NCBI GenBank assembly: GCA_017515205.1
Contig: JAFWHN010000001.1
Coordinates: forward strand, 245,574 to 309,573
Source: Candidatus Saccharimonadota bacterium
Lineage (GTDB): Bacteria > Patescibacteriota > Saccharimonadia > Saccharimonadales > Saccharimonadaceae
Direction: 5' to 3'
DNA: 64,000 nucleotides
A model generated the notes under the pieces. That model ran no database searches and was not told where the DNA came from. It saw only the letters and a list, made by a program, of their open reading frames with translations. A program made the translations under genes and the position numbers. The number at the start of each line of letters is the position of its first letter. Within the stretch, counting starts at the first letter, position 1. Below are positions 32,419 to 41,117 of the stretch, in pieces.

Positions 32419-32494
32419 TGGTGGCGCCGACTGGACTTGAACCAGTGACACAAGGCTCTTCAGGCCTCTGCTCTACCAGCTGAGCTACAGCGCC
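32419..32494 (-). tRNA. tRNA-Phe (anticodon GAA)
   Basis: Acceptor GGCGCTG/CGGCGCC, anticodon stem GAGGC/GCCTT with loop CTGAAGA, T-arm CACTGGTTCAAGTCCAGTC-like and encoded CCA. Base 37 is G rather than the more usual bacterial A. First gene of the tRNA cluster, with a promoter at 32507-32512. Confidence 0.95.
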
Positions 32495-32506
32495 ACAGCA
32501 AATATC

Positions 32507-32512
32507 ATTATA
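32507..32512 (-). promoter_or_regulatory. -10 box of the tRNA cluster
   Basis: TGCTATAAT about 12 nt upstream of tRNA-Phe, divergent from the hisS promoter. Confidence 0.65.
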
Positions 32513-32524
32513 GCACACTTGTGA

Positions 32525-32530
32525 TATAAT
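32525..32530 (+). promoter_or_regulatory. -10 box of hisS, leaderless spacing
   Basis: TGATATAAT ending 7 nt before the hisS ATG. Confidence 0.65.
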
Positions 32531-32537
32531 TAAAAGT

Positions 32538-33875
32538 ATGAAAAGTAAAATTAATACTTCCCCGATTTCTGGCGCCCAGGAATTACTTCCCACCCGTCAG
32601 GCTATTTTTAATAATTTAAAAACTAACATTTCGAATATTTATCATCAGCACGGTTACTGCGAAATTGAAACTCCTTCTATCGAACGTACCGAAGTCCTTC
32701 TTGCCAAAGCCGGCGGCGATACCGAAAAACAAATCTACAAACTAGTTAAAACCACTGAATCAGACGATGCTGCAAACCAAGCTCTACGCTTTGACCATAC
32801 TGTTCCTCTAGCCCGTTACATTATTGAACACGAAAACGACCTAGTTTTTCCATTCAAAGTTTCGCAAATCGGTCTCAATTTCCGCGGCGAGCGTGCCCAA
32901 AAAGGACGTTTCCGCGAGTTTTATCAATGTGATATTGATGTCATTGGCCGTGACAGTTTACCTATTGCTTATGATGCAGACGTCATTTCTACTCTCCTTT
33001 CTACCTTTAAAACTTTCGATCTCAACACGCCCGTTCTTGCCCGCATCAATAATCGCAAAATCCTTTCTGGACTACTTGAAGCTCTAGAAATCCAAGACAA
33101 ATCTAATGACATTTTTAGCATCATCGATCATTCCGAAAAAGTCACCCCCGAAAAAACCAAGATGGACTTTGAAGAGCTCGGACTTTCTAAAGACACTGTC
33201 AAAACCTTACTCGAATTCATTGAGTTAAACGGCGAGCGTTCATCCGTCATTAAAGAGCTAAACAATCTCGAAATCAACAATCCAACCTTTATCGAAGGCG
33301 TGAATGAACTCGACCAAGTTTTATACTTACTTGAATCAACAGAAGAAAAATCCGAAATCTCTGCCGATATGAAAATCGTCCGCGGACTTGACTATTACAC
33401 TGGCACCGTCTTCGAATTCATTCTACCAGAATACAAAAACATCGGTTCTGTTTGTGGCGGCGGCCGTTACGAAAACCTTACCAAATTCTTCTCCGACAAA
33501 TCCTTCCCTGGTGTCGGCGGTTCAATCGGTCTCACCCGATTATTCTATGTATTAAACGAAAAAGCTCTTCTCCAAGACGCTGGAACCAGCTTGATAGATT
33601 ACGCAATCGTTCCAGTATCTGAGCATGAATTTGACGAGAGTATGGATGTAGCCAAGAAACTCCGCGATAAAGGCCACAGTACCACCGTAGTATTTACCGA
33701 TAAGAAACTCGGCGATAAACTCACCTACGCCGCCAAGATTGCCAAAAACGGTATCGTCATTGGCGAAGAAGAAATTAATTCCGAAACCCTACAAGCCAAA
33801 AACTTCGAAACCGGCAAAGTAGAAGCCATCAATGTCGATGTAATTTCAAATCCCGAAGATTTTTGGGCCGACTAA
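32538..33875 (+). CDS. hisS: Histidyl-tRNA synthetase
   Basis: This class II synthetase (445 residues) charges tRNA-His. SGAQELLPTRQAIF begins the catalytic domain; motif 2 is in FRGERAQKGRFREFYQCDIDVIG, and the histidine-specific RGLDYYTGTVFEF and motif 3 GVGGSIGLTRL are clear. A C-terminal anticodon-binding domain starts near residue 355. It stops directly before the ATG of the next gene (TAAATG), so the two are coupled. The message is probably leaderless. Confidence 0.96.
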   Translation: MKSKINTSPISGAQELLPTRQAIFNNLKTNISNIYHQHGYCEIETPSIERTEVLLAKAGGDTEKQIYKLVKTTESDDAANQALRFDHTVPLARYIIEHENDLVFPFKVSQIGLNFRGERAQKGRFREFYQCDIDVIGRDSLPIAYDADVISTLLSTFKTFDLNTPVLARINNRKILSGLLEALEIQDKSNDIFSIIDHSEKVTPEKTKMDFEELGLSKDTVKTLLEFIELNGERSSVIKELNNLEINNPTFIEGVNELDQVLYLLESTEEKSEISADMKIVRGLDYYTGTVFEFILPEYKNIGSVCGGGRYENLTKFFSDKSFPGVGGSIGLTRLFYVLNEKALLQDAGTSLIDYAIVPVSEHEFDESMDVAKKLRDKGHSTTVVFTDKKLGDKLTYAAKIAKNGIVIGEEEINSETLQAKNFETGKVEAINVDVISNPEDFWAD

Positions 33876-34463
33876 ATGCGAAATCCCGAATTATCTCAAC
33901 ATTTTTTAAAATCACCTCGTCTTGCTCTTATTTTGATTGGCCATTCCAATCTCAAAAAACGCGACCTCGTTATCGAAATTGGTGCTGGTTCAGGCGTTAT
34001 TACTAGCGCTCTTGCTCATCGCGTCAACCACGTTATCGCTATCGAGCCAGATCCTCAAACCGCTCAAAAATTAAAAACGAATTTAGAAAAACACCACATC
34101 GAAAATGTTACCATTGTCCAACAAGATTTCTTAGACTACGAACTACCAAACACTCCTTATAAAATTTTCAGCAATCCTCCTTTCCATCTCAGCTCTAAAA
34201 TTATCCACCGACTAATTGAATCACCTAATCCCCCAGACGCTTTCTATCTAATTCTTCAAAAACAATTTGCCCTCAAACTTTTAAATACGTCTAGACATTA
34301 TACTTCAAAGCTTGGTTTTGAACTGACTGGTAAATATACCACCAGAATCAGATTGCCATTAAAACCTCACGATTTTACACCTCCACCAGCTGTCCCGACC
34401 GTTTTTTTTGAAGCCAAAAGCATTCCAAAGCCTCCTTTAAAGATCTCCCAGAGTATGGTATAA
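33876..34463 (+). CDS. Erm/KsgA-family rRNA adenine methyltransferase
   Basis: The 195-residue protein has a KsgA/Erm-type Rossmann methyltransferase fold: SQHFLKSPRLALILI, SAM-binding VIEIGAGSGVITSAL, acidic loop EPDPQTAQKL and the target-base motif SNPPFHLSSKII in place of NLPYNIST. A C-terminal FTPPPAVPTV is present, but the helical domain is short, nearer to small Erm proteins than to RsmA, which this genome already has (26002-26739). A 23S rRNA adenine target, possibly giving macrolide tolerance, is an inference. It is coupled to hisS, and the glyS promoter lies at its 3' end. Confidence 0.85.
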   Translation: MRNPELSQHFLKSPRLALILIGHSNLKKRDLVIEIGAGSGVITSALAHRVNHVIAIEPDPQTAQKLKTNLEKHHIENVTIVQQDFLDYELPNTPYKIFSNPPFHLSSKIIHRLIESPNPPDAFYLILQKQFALKLLNTSRHYTSKLGFELTGKYTTRIRLPLKPHDFTPPPAVPTVFFEAKSIPKPPLKISQSMV

Positions 34464-34464
34464 T
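34459..34464 (+). promoter_or_regulatory. -10 box of glyS, leaderless spacing
   Basis: TGGTATAAT spanning the 3' end of the upstream gene and ending 6 nt before the glyS ATG. Confidence 0.65.
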
Positions 34465-34470
34465 AGTCCC

Positions 34471-35814
34471 ATGAGTAAATTAGATAATATTGTGAGCTTA
34501 TGTAAGCGCCGCGGTTTTATTTTTCCAGGGAGCGACGTTTACGGTGGCATGGCCGGCACCTGGGATTTCGGCCCACTTGGTGTCACTGTCAAGAAAAAAA
34601 TAATGGACGAATGGTGGAAGTTTTTCGTCGAAAACCGCGAGGACATGTATGGCGTCGATGCTGCTATTATTATGAACCCTCGTACCTGGGTCGCTTCTGG
34701 CCACACTGCCACTTTTGCCGATCCTTTAGTCGAATGTAAAGAGTGTAAATCACGCTTCCGCGCTGATAAGATTACTAAAGGATACTCCGAATCCATCACT
34801 ACGGAAGAATTCTTAAGCACTCATACCAAATGTCCAAACTGTGGCAAAGAAAACTGGGGCCCAATTCGTAAGTTCAACATGATGTTCTTAACTCACGTTG
34901 GCGCCGTTTTGCCAGACGACGATAAAGAAATCGCCGACAAAAACATCGCCTATCTCCGGCCTGAAACTGCCCAGGGCATTTTCACTAACTTCAAAAACGT
35001 AGTCGATGCCTTTTACCCGAGCATTCCATTTGGCATCGCTCAGCAAGGTAAAGCTTTCCGTAACGAAATTAGCCCACGCGACTTCATTTTGCGTGACCGC
35101 GAATGTAGCCAGATGGAAATTGAATATTTCGTTAATCCCAAGACTTGGGAAGAAAACTTCGAAAAAATGCGTACCCTCCAGCACGACTTCCTCGAAGGTG
35201 TGCTTGGCCTACCTGGCAAGAAGCTTCACGAACTTGACGTTCCAGCCGCCGACCGCGCTCACTATTCTAAGCGCACCATTGACTTCATGTTTGAATATCC
35301 CAACGGTGAAGGTGAGCTCATGGGCCTCGCTTATCGTACCGATTTTGATTTAGGTAACATCGCACGTGAATCCGGCAAATCTATGGAATACCGCGACAAA
35401 GTTACTGGCGAAACTTTCGTGCCTCACGTTATCGAGCCGTCCATCGGCGTCGAACGTCTCTTCCTCGCTGTACTCTCCACCGCTTACACGGAAGAAGGCG
35501 AAGGCGACGACAAACGCGTCATCCTCAAGCTACCAGAATCACTCGCTCCTTACAAATACTGCGTTTCTCCACTACTTAAGAACAAACCGGAACTCGTCAA
35601 AAAAGCTCAAGAAGTCTACCAGAAGCTCCGTAAGAAATATGGCAACGTTACTTGGGATGATTCCGGCAATATTGGCAAACGTTACAAAAAACAAGACGAA
35701 ATTGGCACTCCAAAGTGCATTGTAATTGATTTCGACACTCTAAAAGACAATTCCGTCACCATTCGTGACCGCGACACCACTAAACAAACTCGCGTTGATA
35801 TTGCTAAATTATAA
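34471..35814 (+). CDS. glyS: Glycyl-tRNA synthetase, homodimeric type
   Basis: A class II synthetase of 447 residues for tRNA-Gly, of the single-chain dimeric type rather than the alpha2-beta2 type of many bacteria. Visible: GFIFPGSDVYGGMAGTWDFGPLGV at the start, a zinc-like cluster CKECKSRF...CPNCGKEN (about residues 90-130), motif 2 FRNEISPRDFILRDRECSQMEIEYF, and motif 3 EPSIGVERLFLAVL. The C-terminal anticodon-binding domain follows. TATAAT lies 6 nt before the ATG. Confidence 0.96.
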   Translation: MSKLDNIVSLCKRRGFIFPGSDVYGGMAGTWDFGPLGVTVKKKIMDEWWKFFVENREDMYGVDAAIIMNPRTWVASGHTATFADPLVECKECKSRFRADKITKGYSESITTEEFLSTHTKCPNCGKENWGPIRKFNMMFLTHVGAVLPDDDKEIADKNIAYLRPETAQGIFTNFKNVVDAFYPSIPFGIAQQGKAFRNEISPRDFILRDRECSQMEIEYFVNPKTWEENFEKMRTLQHDFLEGVLGLPGKKLHELDVPAADRAHYSKRTIDFMFEYPNGEGELMGLAYRTDFDLGNIARESGKSMEYRDKVTGETFVPHVIEPSIGVERLFLAVLSTAYTEEGEGDDKRVILKLPESLAPYKYCVSPLLKNKPELVKKAQEVYQKLRKKYGNVTWDDSGNIGKRYKKQDEIGTPKCIVIDFDTLKDNSVTIRDRDTTKQTRVDIAKL

Positions 35815-35853
35815 TAATAGTGCTAATATCTATAATATAAAAGGAGATTTATT

Positions 35854-36393
35854 ATGGCTAAAGAGTCAAAAGACAACAAAAACTTAATTATTGGCATTTG
35901 CGCAGCAGTTGCTGCAATTGTCGTTGTAGTTGTATTAGTTGTAGTCTTAGCTGGCAATAGTGGAATCAATGATGATTACTTCAAATCAGATGATACGAAG
36001 TACGTCTTCTCCATGGAAACCGGAGCTACTAGCACTGAAGATTCACCTCAGCCAGTCAAAGCTCACGAAGTGTACACTTACCAAGATGACAAAATCACCA
36101 GCCTCAAGACCTATTATGAATTTACCGACGCTGATGCCGCTAAAAAAGCTTACGAAAAAGCAGGCGATGATTACGAAAAAGCAGGCGACGAAAACGACGA
36201 TTCTTTTGAATCAATGGAGCTAAACGGCAAATATATCGTACTCACTGCTAAAGCTGAACAATACGAAAACCTCACAGCGTCTGAAGTCAAATCCAATATT
36301 GAATTAATGGAACAACTTCAAAACTCAAACACTGACGACACAGACGAAGACACCGAAGAAACTGAAAACGAAGAAAAAGAAGAGGAAGAATAA
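35854..36393 (+). CDS. Membrane-anchored acidic protein, unknown
   Basis: The 179-residue protein has a short basic N-terminus, a single Val/Ile-rich helix (about residues 11-34) and a soluble outer domain. That domain contains two near-identical AYEKAGDDYEKAGDEN units and an EQYENL stretch. The end is a run of Glu/Asp/Thr. The layout (one anchor, small domain) recurs in several unknown proteins in the window. AAGGAG precedes the ATG. A bidirectional terminator closes it. Confidence 0.72.
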   Translation: MAKESKDNKNLIIGICAAVAAIVVVVVLVVVLAGNSGINDDYFKSDDTKYVFSMETGATSTEDSPQPVKAHEVYTYQDDKITSLKTYYEFTDADAAKKAYEKAGDDYEKAGDENDDSFESMELNGKYIVLTAKAEQYENLTASEVKSNIELMEQLQNSNTDDTDEDTEETENEEKEEEE

Positions 36394-36410
36394 TAATCAA
36401 AATAAAAAAT

Positions 36411-36437
36411 ACGGCGTTTCAAACGCCGTATTTTTTT
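36411..36437 (+). terminator. Bidirectional terminator between convergent genes
   Basis: ACGGCGTT/AACGCCGT with T-runs on both strands, serving the acidic membrane protein and ppa. Confidence 0.88.
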
Positions 36438-36446
36438 ATCTCTTAG

Positions 36447-37082
36447 TTAAAAATCTTTTACCGCTTTTTTGACTGCTTTAACAGTTTCTTCAACTGCATC
36501 TTTAGCTTGTTCAGCTACCTCTTCCACACCCTTTTTAATCTTTAGTTCCGGATGCTTTTCCGCATAGCGTTCAATCGCTAGCTCGATAACTTTTTTAGCT
36601 ACCTTCTCATCTTCAAACGATTTTACTTCAGTCGTACCTGGCTTCTTAAGATCCTTATAATGATTGAAGTGGAACTCAATTTGTTCCAAAGTTCGCTTTG
36701 GCAAATCGCTCAACTTTTGATAAACATCGCCGTTATTACGATCATCTGCTGGTACACAAATAATCTTATCATCTACTTCACCGCCATCCACAAATTTCAT
36801 CACGCCAAGTATCTTTGCTTTCATCCAAATTCCGGTAGTGAGAGGCTGATCCGTAATCATCAAAACATCCAGCTCATCCCCATCCTCATCTATCGTTTGT
36901 GGAATAAAACCATAGTTGCAAGGCTTTGCGAAATCCATCGGCTCTACCCGATCTAGCATAAAACAAGCCCGCTCCCGATCCCACTCAATCTTATGATTCG
37001 AACCGGTAGGTATTTCTATCACCACATTTAATTCACCATTCTTATAATCACCTGGCGTTAATACTTTATTAAAATCTGCCAT
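36447..37082 (-). CDS. ppa: Inorganic pyrophosphatase
   Basis: A soluble family I pyrophosphatase that hydrolyses PPi from biosynthetic reactions. The core covers about residues 10-180: VVIEIPTGSNHKIEWD, then NYGFIPQT-EDGDELDVLMI with the metal-binding aspartates, and RNNGDVYQKLSDLPKRTLEQIEFHFNHYKDL. The last 30 residues form a Lys/Glu/Ala helix (EEVAEQAKDAVEETVKAVKKAVK) that standard enzymes lack. AAAGGAG precedes the ATG. Confidence 0.95.
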   Translation of the reverse strand: MADFNKVLTPGDYKNGELNVVIEIPTGSNHKIEWDRERACFMLDRVEPMDFAKPCNYGFIPQTIDEDGDELDVLMITDQPLTTGIWMKAKILGVMKFVDGGEVDDKIICVPADDRNNGDVYQKLSDLPKRTLEQIEFHFNHYKDLKKPGTTEVKSFEDEKVAKKVIELAIERYAEKHPELKIKKGVEEVAEQAKDAVEETVKAVKKAVKDF

Positions 37083-37116
37083 TTTATCTCCTTTCTTTAT
37101 CTAATTATATCACAGA

Positions 37117-37806
37117 TTAGACGTTGTTCAGCGTGCGTGCAAAAAATAAGATCTTCATCAGCAGTGCGTCGTCTATCTTTACTTTTTTTACCACTCCCAA
37201 TTTCGCTTTATAGCATAGCCTCAACATTTTTATTTCATTAGCACCATATTCCCCGTCCTCATGCTCGAAAAAAGTCTCCTCTTGACCGTTGTAGTCATAC
37301 TGTCTATCTTCTTGCAATAGTTTACCGTTAGAATCTCTATATAAATTTACTTCCTCGCCAGAAGCTCTATCGATGTTGAGCCAAAACCACGTCTCAACCA
37401 ATCTTAAATCCGTTCCATCGTCTAGCCCCTTCAAACACTGATCCGTAATTTCATAAAACTCTGCATTATCCGAGCTCTCCGCCAGTCTGCTAATCTCTTT
37501 AAAAATCACCCCCGCTAATTCCATCCTCGCCATGTCTTTCAAAATATTACCATTAAACTTCAACATTTTCGCACCAGTCACAATCCCAAATTCAGACTTC
37601 CCTTGATGGATGTTAAAATCAATCAAAGAAAACAGCTCAATACTACCCGCTAGCTTAGATTTACTTTTTCTTACACTTTTCGCAATCACCGTTTTTTTAC
37701 CAAACGGCGTGATAATACTTAAAATCCGATCTGCCTCACCATAATTCGTACGCCTAATCACATAACCCAGAGTGCGAATATCTTTATTTGACGTATTTGT
37801 CGACAT
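37117..37806 (-). CDS. recO: DNA repair protein RecO
   Basis: RecO (229 residues) helps load RecA at single-strand gaps. The N-terminal OB fold is clear: TLGYVIRRTNYGEADRILSIITPFGKKTVIAKSVRKSKSKLAGSIELFSLIDF. The C-terminal helical part is divergent and lacks the zinc cysteines of some RecO proteins. I prefer the ATG at 37806 over a GTG two codons upstream. The start overlaps the 3' end of the response regulator gene by 23 nt, so it is transcribed with the two-component pair. Confidence 0.85.
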   Translation of the reverse strand: MSTNTSNKDIRTLGYVIRRTNYGEADRILSIITPFGKKTVIAKSVRKSKSKLAGSIELFSLIDFNIHQGKSEFGIVTGAKMLKFNGNILKDMARMELAGVIFKEISRLAESSDNAEFYEITDQCLKGLDDGTDLRLVETWFWLNIDRASGEEVNLYRDSNGKLLQEDRQYDYNGQEETFFEHEDGEYGANEIKMLRLCYKAKLGVVKKVKIDDALLMKILFFARTLNNV

Positions 37807-38131
37807 AAGCACCTACTTCTTCCGGTTTCATCTCATCCTTATTTAAAACCCCCACCACGCCATATTCCGACAAGTCTTTACCCTTGAAATCCAAAGACGA
37901 AACTATCACCACTGGTATTTTCTTAGTGTCCGGATAAGACATCAATTCATCTAAAAATGTAAATCCATCCGGGCCATCTAGTAAAATATCCAAAAAAATC
38001 AAATCTGGCAATTCTCCGCCCGCAATGTCCAGCATCGCTTCAATTGCATTCATAAAAACCTTCGATGGCTTTTTACAAGCCTTTACCAAACATTCCGCCA
38101 TTATCTCATCATCGTCTATTATATATATCAT
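37784..38131 (-). CDS. Single-domain response regulator
   Basis: A 115-residue CheY-like receiver with no output domain. The acidic pocket is D6-D7-D8, the phosphoacceptor is D48 (LIFLDILLDG), the switch serine lies in VIVSSLDF (about 78-79) and the lysine is K98 in VLNKDE. The gene overlaps the histidine kinase stop by one base, so it is almost certainly the kinase's partner. Without a DNA-binding domain it must act by protein contact. Confidence 0.9.
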   Translation of the reverse strand: MIYIIDDDEIMAECLVKACKKPSKVFMNAIEAMLDIAGGELPDLIFLDILLDGPDGFTFLDELMSYPDTKKIPVVIVSSLDFKGKDLSEYGVVGVLNKDEMKPEEVGAYVDKYVK

Positions 38132-38811
38132 CAGAATAAACTCGCTTGTTTAGAAATTGGTAATTCCACAAAAAAACTCGTGCCATCTCGGTGTCTCACA
38201 GCTCCCACGTTGGCATTCATGTATCTAGAAAAACGCGAAGCGATAAAAAGTCCTAGTCCAGAAGAACCTGGACGCATCGCAATCGAAGTTGGTTCAGCCA
38301 CCCATCCTCGTTTCATTTCTCTCCAAATCTCTTTCGGCAATTCCGGACCAAAATCTCTTACCGTTACTTCTACTTTATTCTGATGATCTTTTACCAACAG
38401 TTCCGCCCTTGATCCATCACTAGCATAGTGCATCGCATTTAACAAAAAGTTATAAATTACACTATGAAGTAGCTCCCGATTAGCCGTTACTAAACGCTTT
38501 TTATTCGTATACTTTACAGTTAAGCCTTTCTTCTCTCCCAAGAATAAATGATTCAGCTCTTCCGTCACTTCATCGCAAACCGCCCGAATTGCCACTGGTT
38601 CCATTACGAACAGTCCTTCCTCTAAACGGCGTACTTTAATCAAATCATTTATCTGTTTAATCGCCCGCTCTGAAACATTAATCATTTCATTACGAATATG
38701 TTCATTAGAAGCATTCATTTCATCAAAAGAAAAAGCTAGTTGCCTTAAAACCGCAAGCGGTGCCTTCAGCTCATGAGCCGCTACCAAAATACCGTCAACC
38801 TCCTTTTCCAT
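38131..38811 (-). CDS. Soluble histidine kinase without a sensor domain
   Basis: The 226-residue protein consists of a HisKA dimerisation domain with H13 in AAHELKAPLAVL and a HATPase domain: N-box with N121/N125 (VIYNFLLNAMHYA), VRDFGPELP as G1-like box and PGSSGLGLFIASR as G2. No transmembrane or input domain remains, so it is cytosolic and any signal must reach it through the catalytic core or partners. It is followed, with a one-base overlap, by its receiver partner. A TATAAT box lies 7 nt before the ATG. Confidence 0.9.
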   Translation of the reverse strand: MEKEVDGILVAAHELKAPLAVLRQLAFSFDEMNASNEHIRNEMINVSERAIKQINDLIKVRRLEEGLFVMEPVAIRAVCDEVTEELNHLFLGEKKGLTVKYTNKKRLVTANRELLHSVIYNFLLNAMHYASDGSRAELLVKDHQNKVEVTVRDFGPELPKEIWREMKRGWVAEPTSIAMRPGSSGLGLFIASRFSRYMNANVGAVRHRDGTSFFVELPISKQASLF

Positions 38812-38832
38812 ACCCCCAATTATAGCACAAAA

Positions 38833-39642
38833 CTACTCGTTAAAGGAGACCGTATCAAGCAACGCGTTAAAATCGCCCTCAAATGTCACCGAATCAGTTT
38901 CGAGTACTGCAGTTTTATCACGAATCTTAAACGTTACGATATAACCAGAAAGCTCAGTATCAGGAATCGTACCAGTATAGCGATTCGCCGTAATCTTTTT
39001 ACCCACTCCAATCGAAACAGATTCTATAGTCAGTGGCACCTTCTTGTCGTCTACATATTTCTGGTACTCAGCCGTCACGTCATCAAAACTATCATCTCTA
39101 ATAGTAACTCTTAGCGCGTTAATCGTATCTTTGCCTATAGCATCAACCTGAATCGGATTAAAGAACGCCGCATAATCTCCACCCGTAGTCGCAGCCTCTG
39201 CTACGTAAACGCTCCAAGTCTTAGGATATTTAAAAGTCAATTGTCCATAGTCTACCGGACCAGAAAAAGTCTTATACGGATCCTTTTCTCGTTCAAGAAA
39301 CTCTGCTTCCAATTTAGTAGCTTGTTCTTCTTTTGCTACCGCTACGGCTTGTTCAATCTTCCCATTTAAATCCGTCTGAGCGTCATTACATTCCACCGCC
39401 TTCCAAATAAATAGCCCAATAAAAGTAACCGCAAGAAGAGAAAGCGCAATTATCACGATAGTCTTTACCAAACCAGAAATATCTTTCTTCACGACTGGTG
39501 CAGGTTGTTGCTGCATTGGCCTAGTCTGAAAATGACTCGGTGACTGAATCGGTGACTGAAGTGGTGTCTGATTTGGCTGACCACCAGCCATCGGTTGCGC
39601 CGATTGCATTTGGGGAACCTGAAAAGTCTGTTTATTATCCAT
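38833..39642 (-). CDS. Membrane-anchored protein with a PsbP/lipoprotein-like outer domain
   Basis: An unknown protein of 269 residues. A Pro/Gln-rich cytoplasmic N-terminus (about 1-55, with PLQSPIQSP-like units) precedes one helix (about 65-88), a short coiled segment and an outer domain with YGQLTFKYPKTWSVYVAE. That resembles the YPxxW start of small outer domains in PsbP-like and DUF proteins. TGATATAAT ends 6 nt before the ATG at 39642; the ATG two codons earlier would overlap the predicted transcription start. The mRNA is therefore probably leaderless. Confidence 0.75.
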   Translation of the reverse strand: MDNKQTFQVPQMQSAQPMAGGQPNQTPLQSPIQSPSHFQTRPMQQQPAPVVKKDISGLVKTIVIIALSLLAVTFIGLFIWKAVECNDAQTDLNGKIEQAVAVAKEEQATKLEAEFLEREKDPYKTFSGPVDYGQLTFKYPKTWSVYVAEAATTGGDYAAFFNPIQVDAIGKDTINALRVTIRDDSFDDVTAEYQKYVDDKKVPLTIESVSIGVGKKITANRYTGTIPDTELSGYIVTFKIRDKTAVLETDSVTFEGDFNALLDTVSFNE

Positions 39643-39664
39643 AAGCATATTATATCACATTTTT

Positions 39665-39865
39665 TTATTTGCTAAAATCTTCTGACAAAACCTCAATTTC
39701 ATTCTTTAATTCCGCCAAATCTTCCTCGATACCCTTAGCTAACTTTATAGCTTCCTTATATTTATTTACCGCTTCTTCTAGTTTAAAATCATCCGAGTAA
39801 AACCATTCGACTTCTTGATCTAACTTTTCAATTTTTTGATTTAAAGTTTCCTTATTCTCGTTCAT
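39665..39865 (-). CDS. xseB: Exodeoxyribonuclease VII small subunit
   Basis: XseB, 66 residues, is a helical subunit that binds several times to XseA. The pattern NQKIEKLDQEVEWFYSDDFKLEEAVNKYKEAIKLAKGIEEDL is typical. The start overlaps the xseA stop by 14 nt, so the two are co-translated. Confidence 0.88.
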   Translation of the reverse strand: MNENKETLNQKIEKLDQEVEWFYSDDFKLEEAVNKYKEAIKLAKGIEEDLAELKNEIEVLSEDFSK

Positions 39866-41117
39866 AAATTTCCTTTACTTCCGCTTTAATTTTTTGCTTC
39901 TTAGTTAAAATATCAATCAATTTTCCAGGTGAAATCTTGCCAGCTAAAATAGCATACCCCTGCTGCAAAACTTTCTCCGGGTTCAATGCATCCAAAATCT
40001 TCATTTTTTGTGTCAAAAGCATCTGCTTTTTTTCAAGCTCTTCCTGCATCTTTTGCCACATGCGTTGTTTACCACTTTCAATTTTCTGTATTGTCGGTTC
40101 AATATACTTAGATAAAAGTCCATCTGAAACCTTTTTAATCTTGTTGTAGTTCTCACCCTGCGCTCTTGCAATACTTTCTACTAAACTTTGTTTAGCTTGC
40201 GCCACCAACATTTTTACACGTTTTTGCTCAACCTTACGATCCTTTGTTAGTAGCTCAGCCGCATTCGAAGGTGTCGATGCTCTCACATCCGCCGCTAAAT
40301 CCACCAATGATTCATCTACCTCATGGCCAATTCCCGCAATTACTGGAATTTTTGATGCCGCTACCGCACGCACCAACTCCTCATCGTTGAAAGCAGCCAA
40401 ATCATCCGCGCTTCCGCCGCCTCTAAGAATCGCAATAACTTGCACTTCGCCCCGCTCATTAAAATACCTTAAAGCCTTAATTATCTGATCTGGCGCATCT
40501 AAACCTTGAACTTGCGTATGCGCTACTTCAATTTTCATCCCGCCCCACCTCGCATTCACAATTTTAATAAAATCAGCATAACCTGCTGCCTGTGTAGAAG
40601 AAATTACTCCCAGTTTCGTCAAATCTTCCGGCAAAGGACGTTTACGTGCAGGGTTAAATAATCCTTCATCCGTCAACTTCTTTTTGAGTAGTTCAAAGGC
40701 TTTTTTCAAACTTCCTTCGCCTACCGGTGCAACCTGCGAAACAGTCACCGAAAACTTACCCCACTTCGTCAGCTTCGGCGTTCCTTTTATCACCACCTTC
40801 ATACCATCTTCAAGTGGCATTCTCAAACTCCACAGAGTCATAAAACATGAAATTGACGATTCTTCGTCCTTTATATCAAAAAATACCCATTTATCCTGAC
40901 TCACCTTAAAACTCGCTACCTCACCCTCAATCATTACATTAGAATAGGCATACTCTAGAGTCTGATTCGTTACGGCAATAAATTCAGTAGGAGTTAAAGC
41001 AAGTTGCTCACTTTCTGAGCGCCGCGAGTCGCTACGAGCATGTTCGGATAAGCCCCGTGAAGACGGACGCGAATCCGAACGCGAAGAAAGTGAATAGTCT
41101 GAAAAACTACCGCTCAT
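39852..41117 (-). CDS. xseA: Exodeoxyribonuclease VII large subunit, with an inserted SR-rich element
   Basis: XseA degrades single-stranded DNA to oligonucleotides. The 421-residue protein has an OB fold (about 40-135: LTPTEFIAVTNQTLEYAYSNVMIEGEVASF) and the catalytic domain with STQAAGYADFIKI, VAHTQVQG, LRGGGSADDLAAFNDEELVRAVAASKIPVIAGIGHEVDESLVDLAADVRASTPSNAAELLT, all typical. The odd part is residues 9-36, an Arg/Ser-rich stretch encoded by the palindromic element at 41008-41093 and placed right before the OB fold. AAGGA lies before the ATG at 41117; the upstream gene overlaps by 11 nt. Confidence 0.93.
   Translation of the reverse strand: MSGSFSDYSLSSRSDSRPSSRGLSEHARSDSRRSESEQLALTPTEFIAVTNQTLEYAYSNVMIEGEVASFKVSQDKWVFFDIKDEESSISCFMTLWSLRMPLEDGMKVVIKGTPKLTKWGKFSVTVSQVAPVGEGSLKKAFELLKKKLTDEGLFNPARKRPLPEDLTKLGVISSTQAAGYADFIKIVNARWGGMKIEVAHTQVQGLDAPDQIIKALRYFNERGEVQVIAILRGGGSADDLAAFNDEELVRAVAASKIPVIAGIGHEVDESLVDLAADVRASTPSNAAELLTKDRKVEQKRVKMLVAQAKQSLVESIARAQGENYNKIKKVSDGLLSKYIEPTIQKIESGKQRMWQKMQEELEKKQMLLTQKMKILDALNPEKVLQQGYAILAGKISPGKLIDILTKKQKIKAEVKEIYERE
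41008..41093 (-). repeat. Palindromic coding element, copy A (in xseA)
   Basis: A core of 68 nt (41017-41084) lies between TCACTTTCT-type inverted flanks of 9 bp (41008-41016 with 41085-41093). Inside, GTTCGGAT pairs with ATCCGAAC, and TCCGT-CTTC-ACGGG forms a hairpin. The copy is in frame and encodes SSRSDSRPSSRGLSEHARSDSRRSES. It shares its core with copies B and C, but the outer flanks are local gene sequence. Confidence 0.85.
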
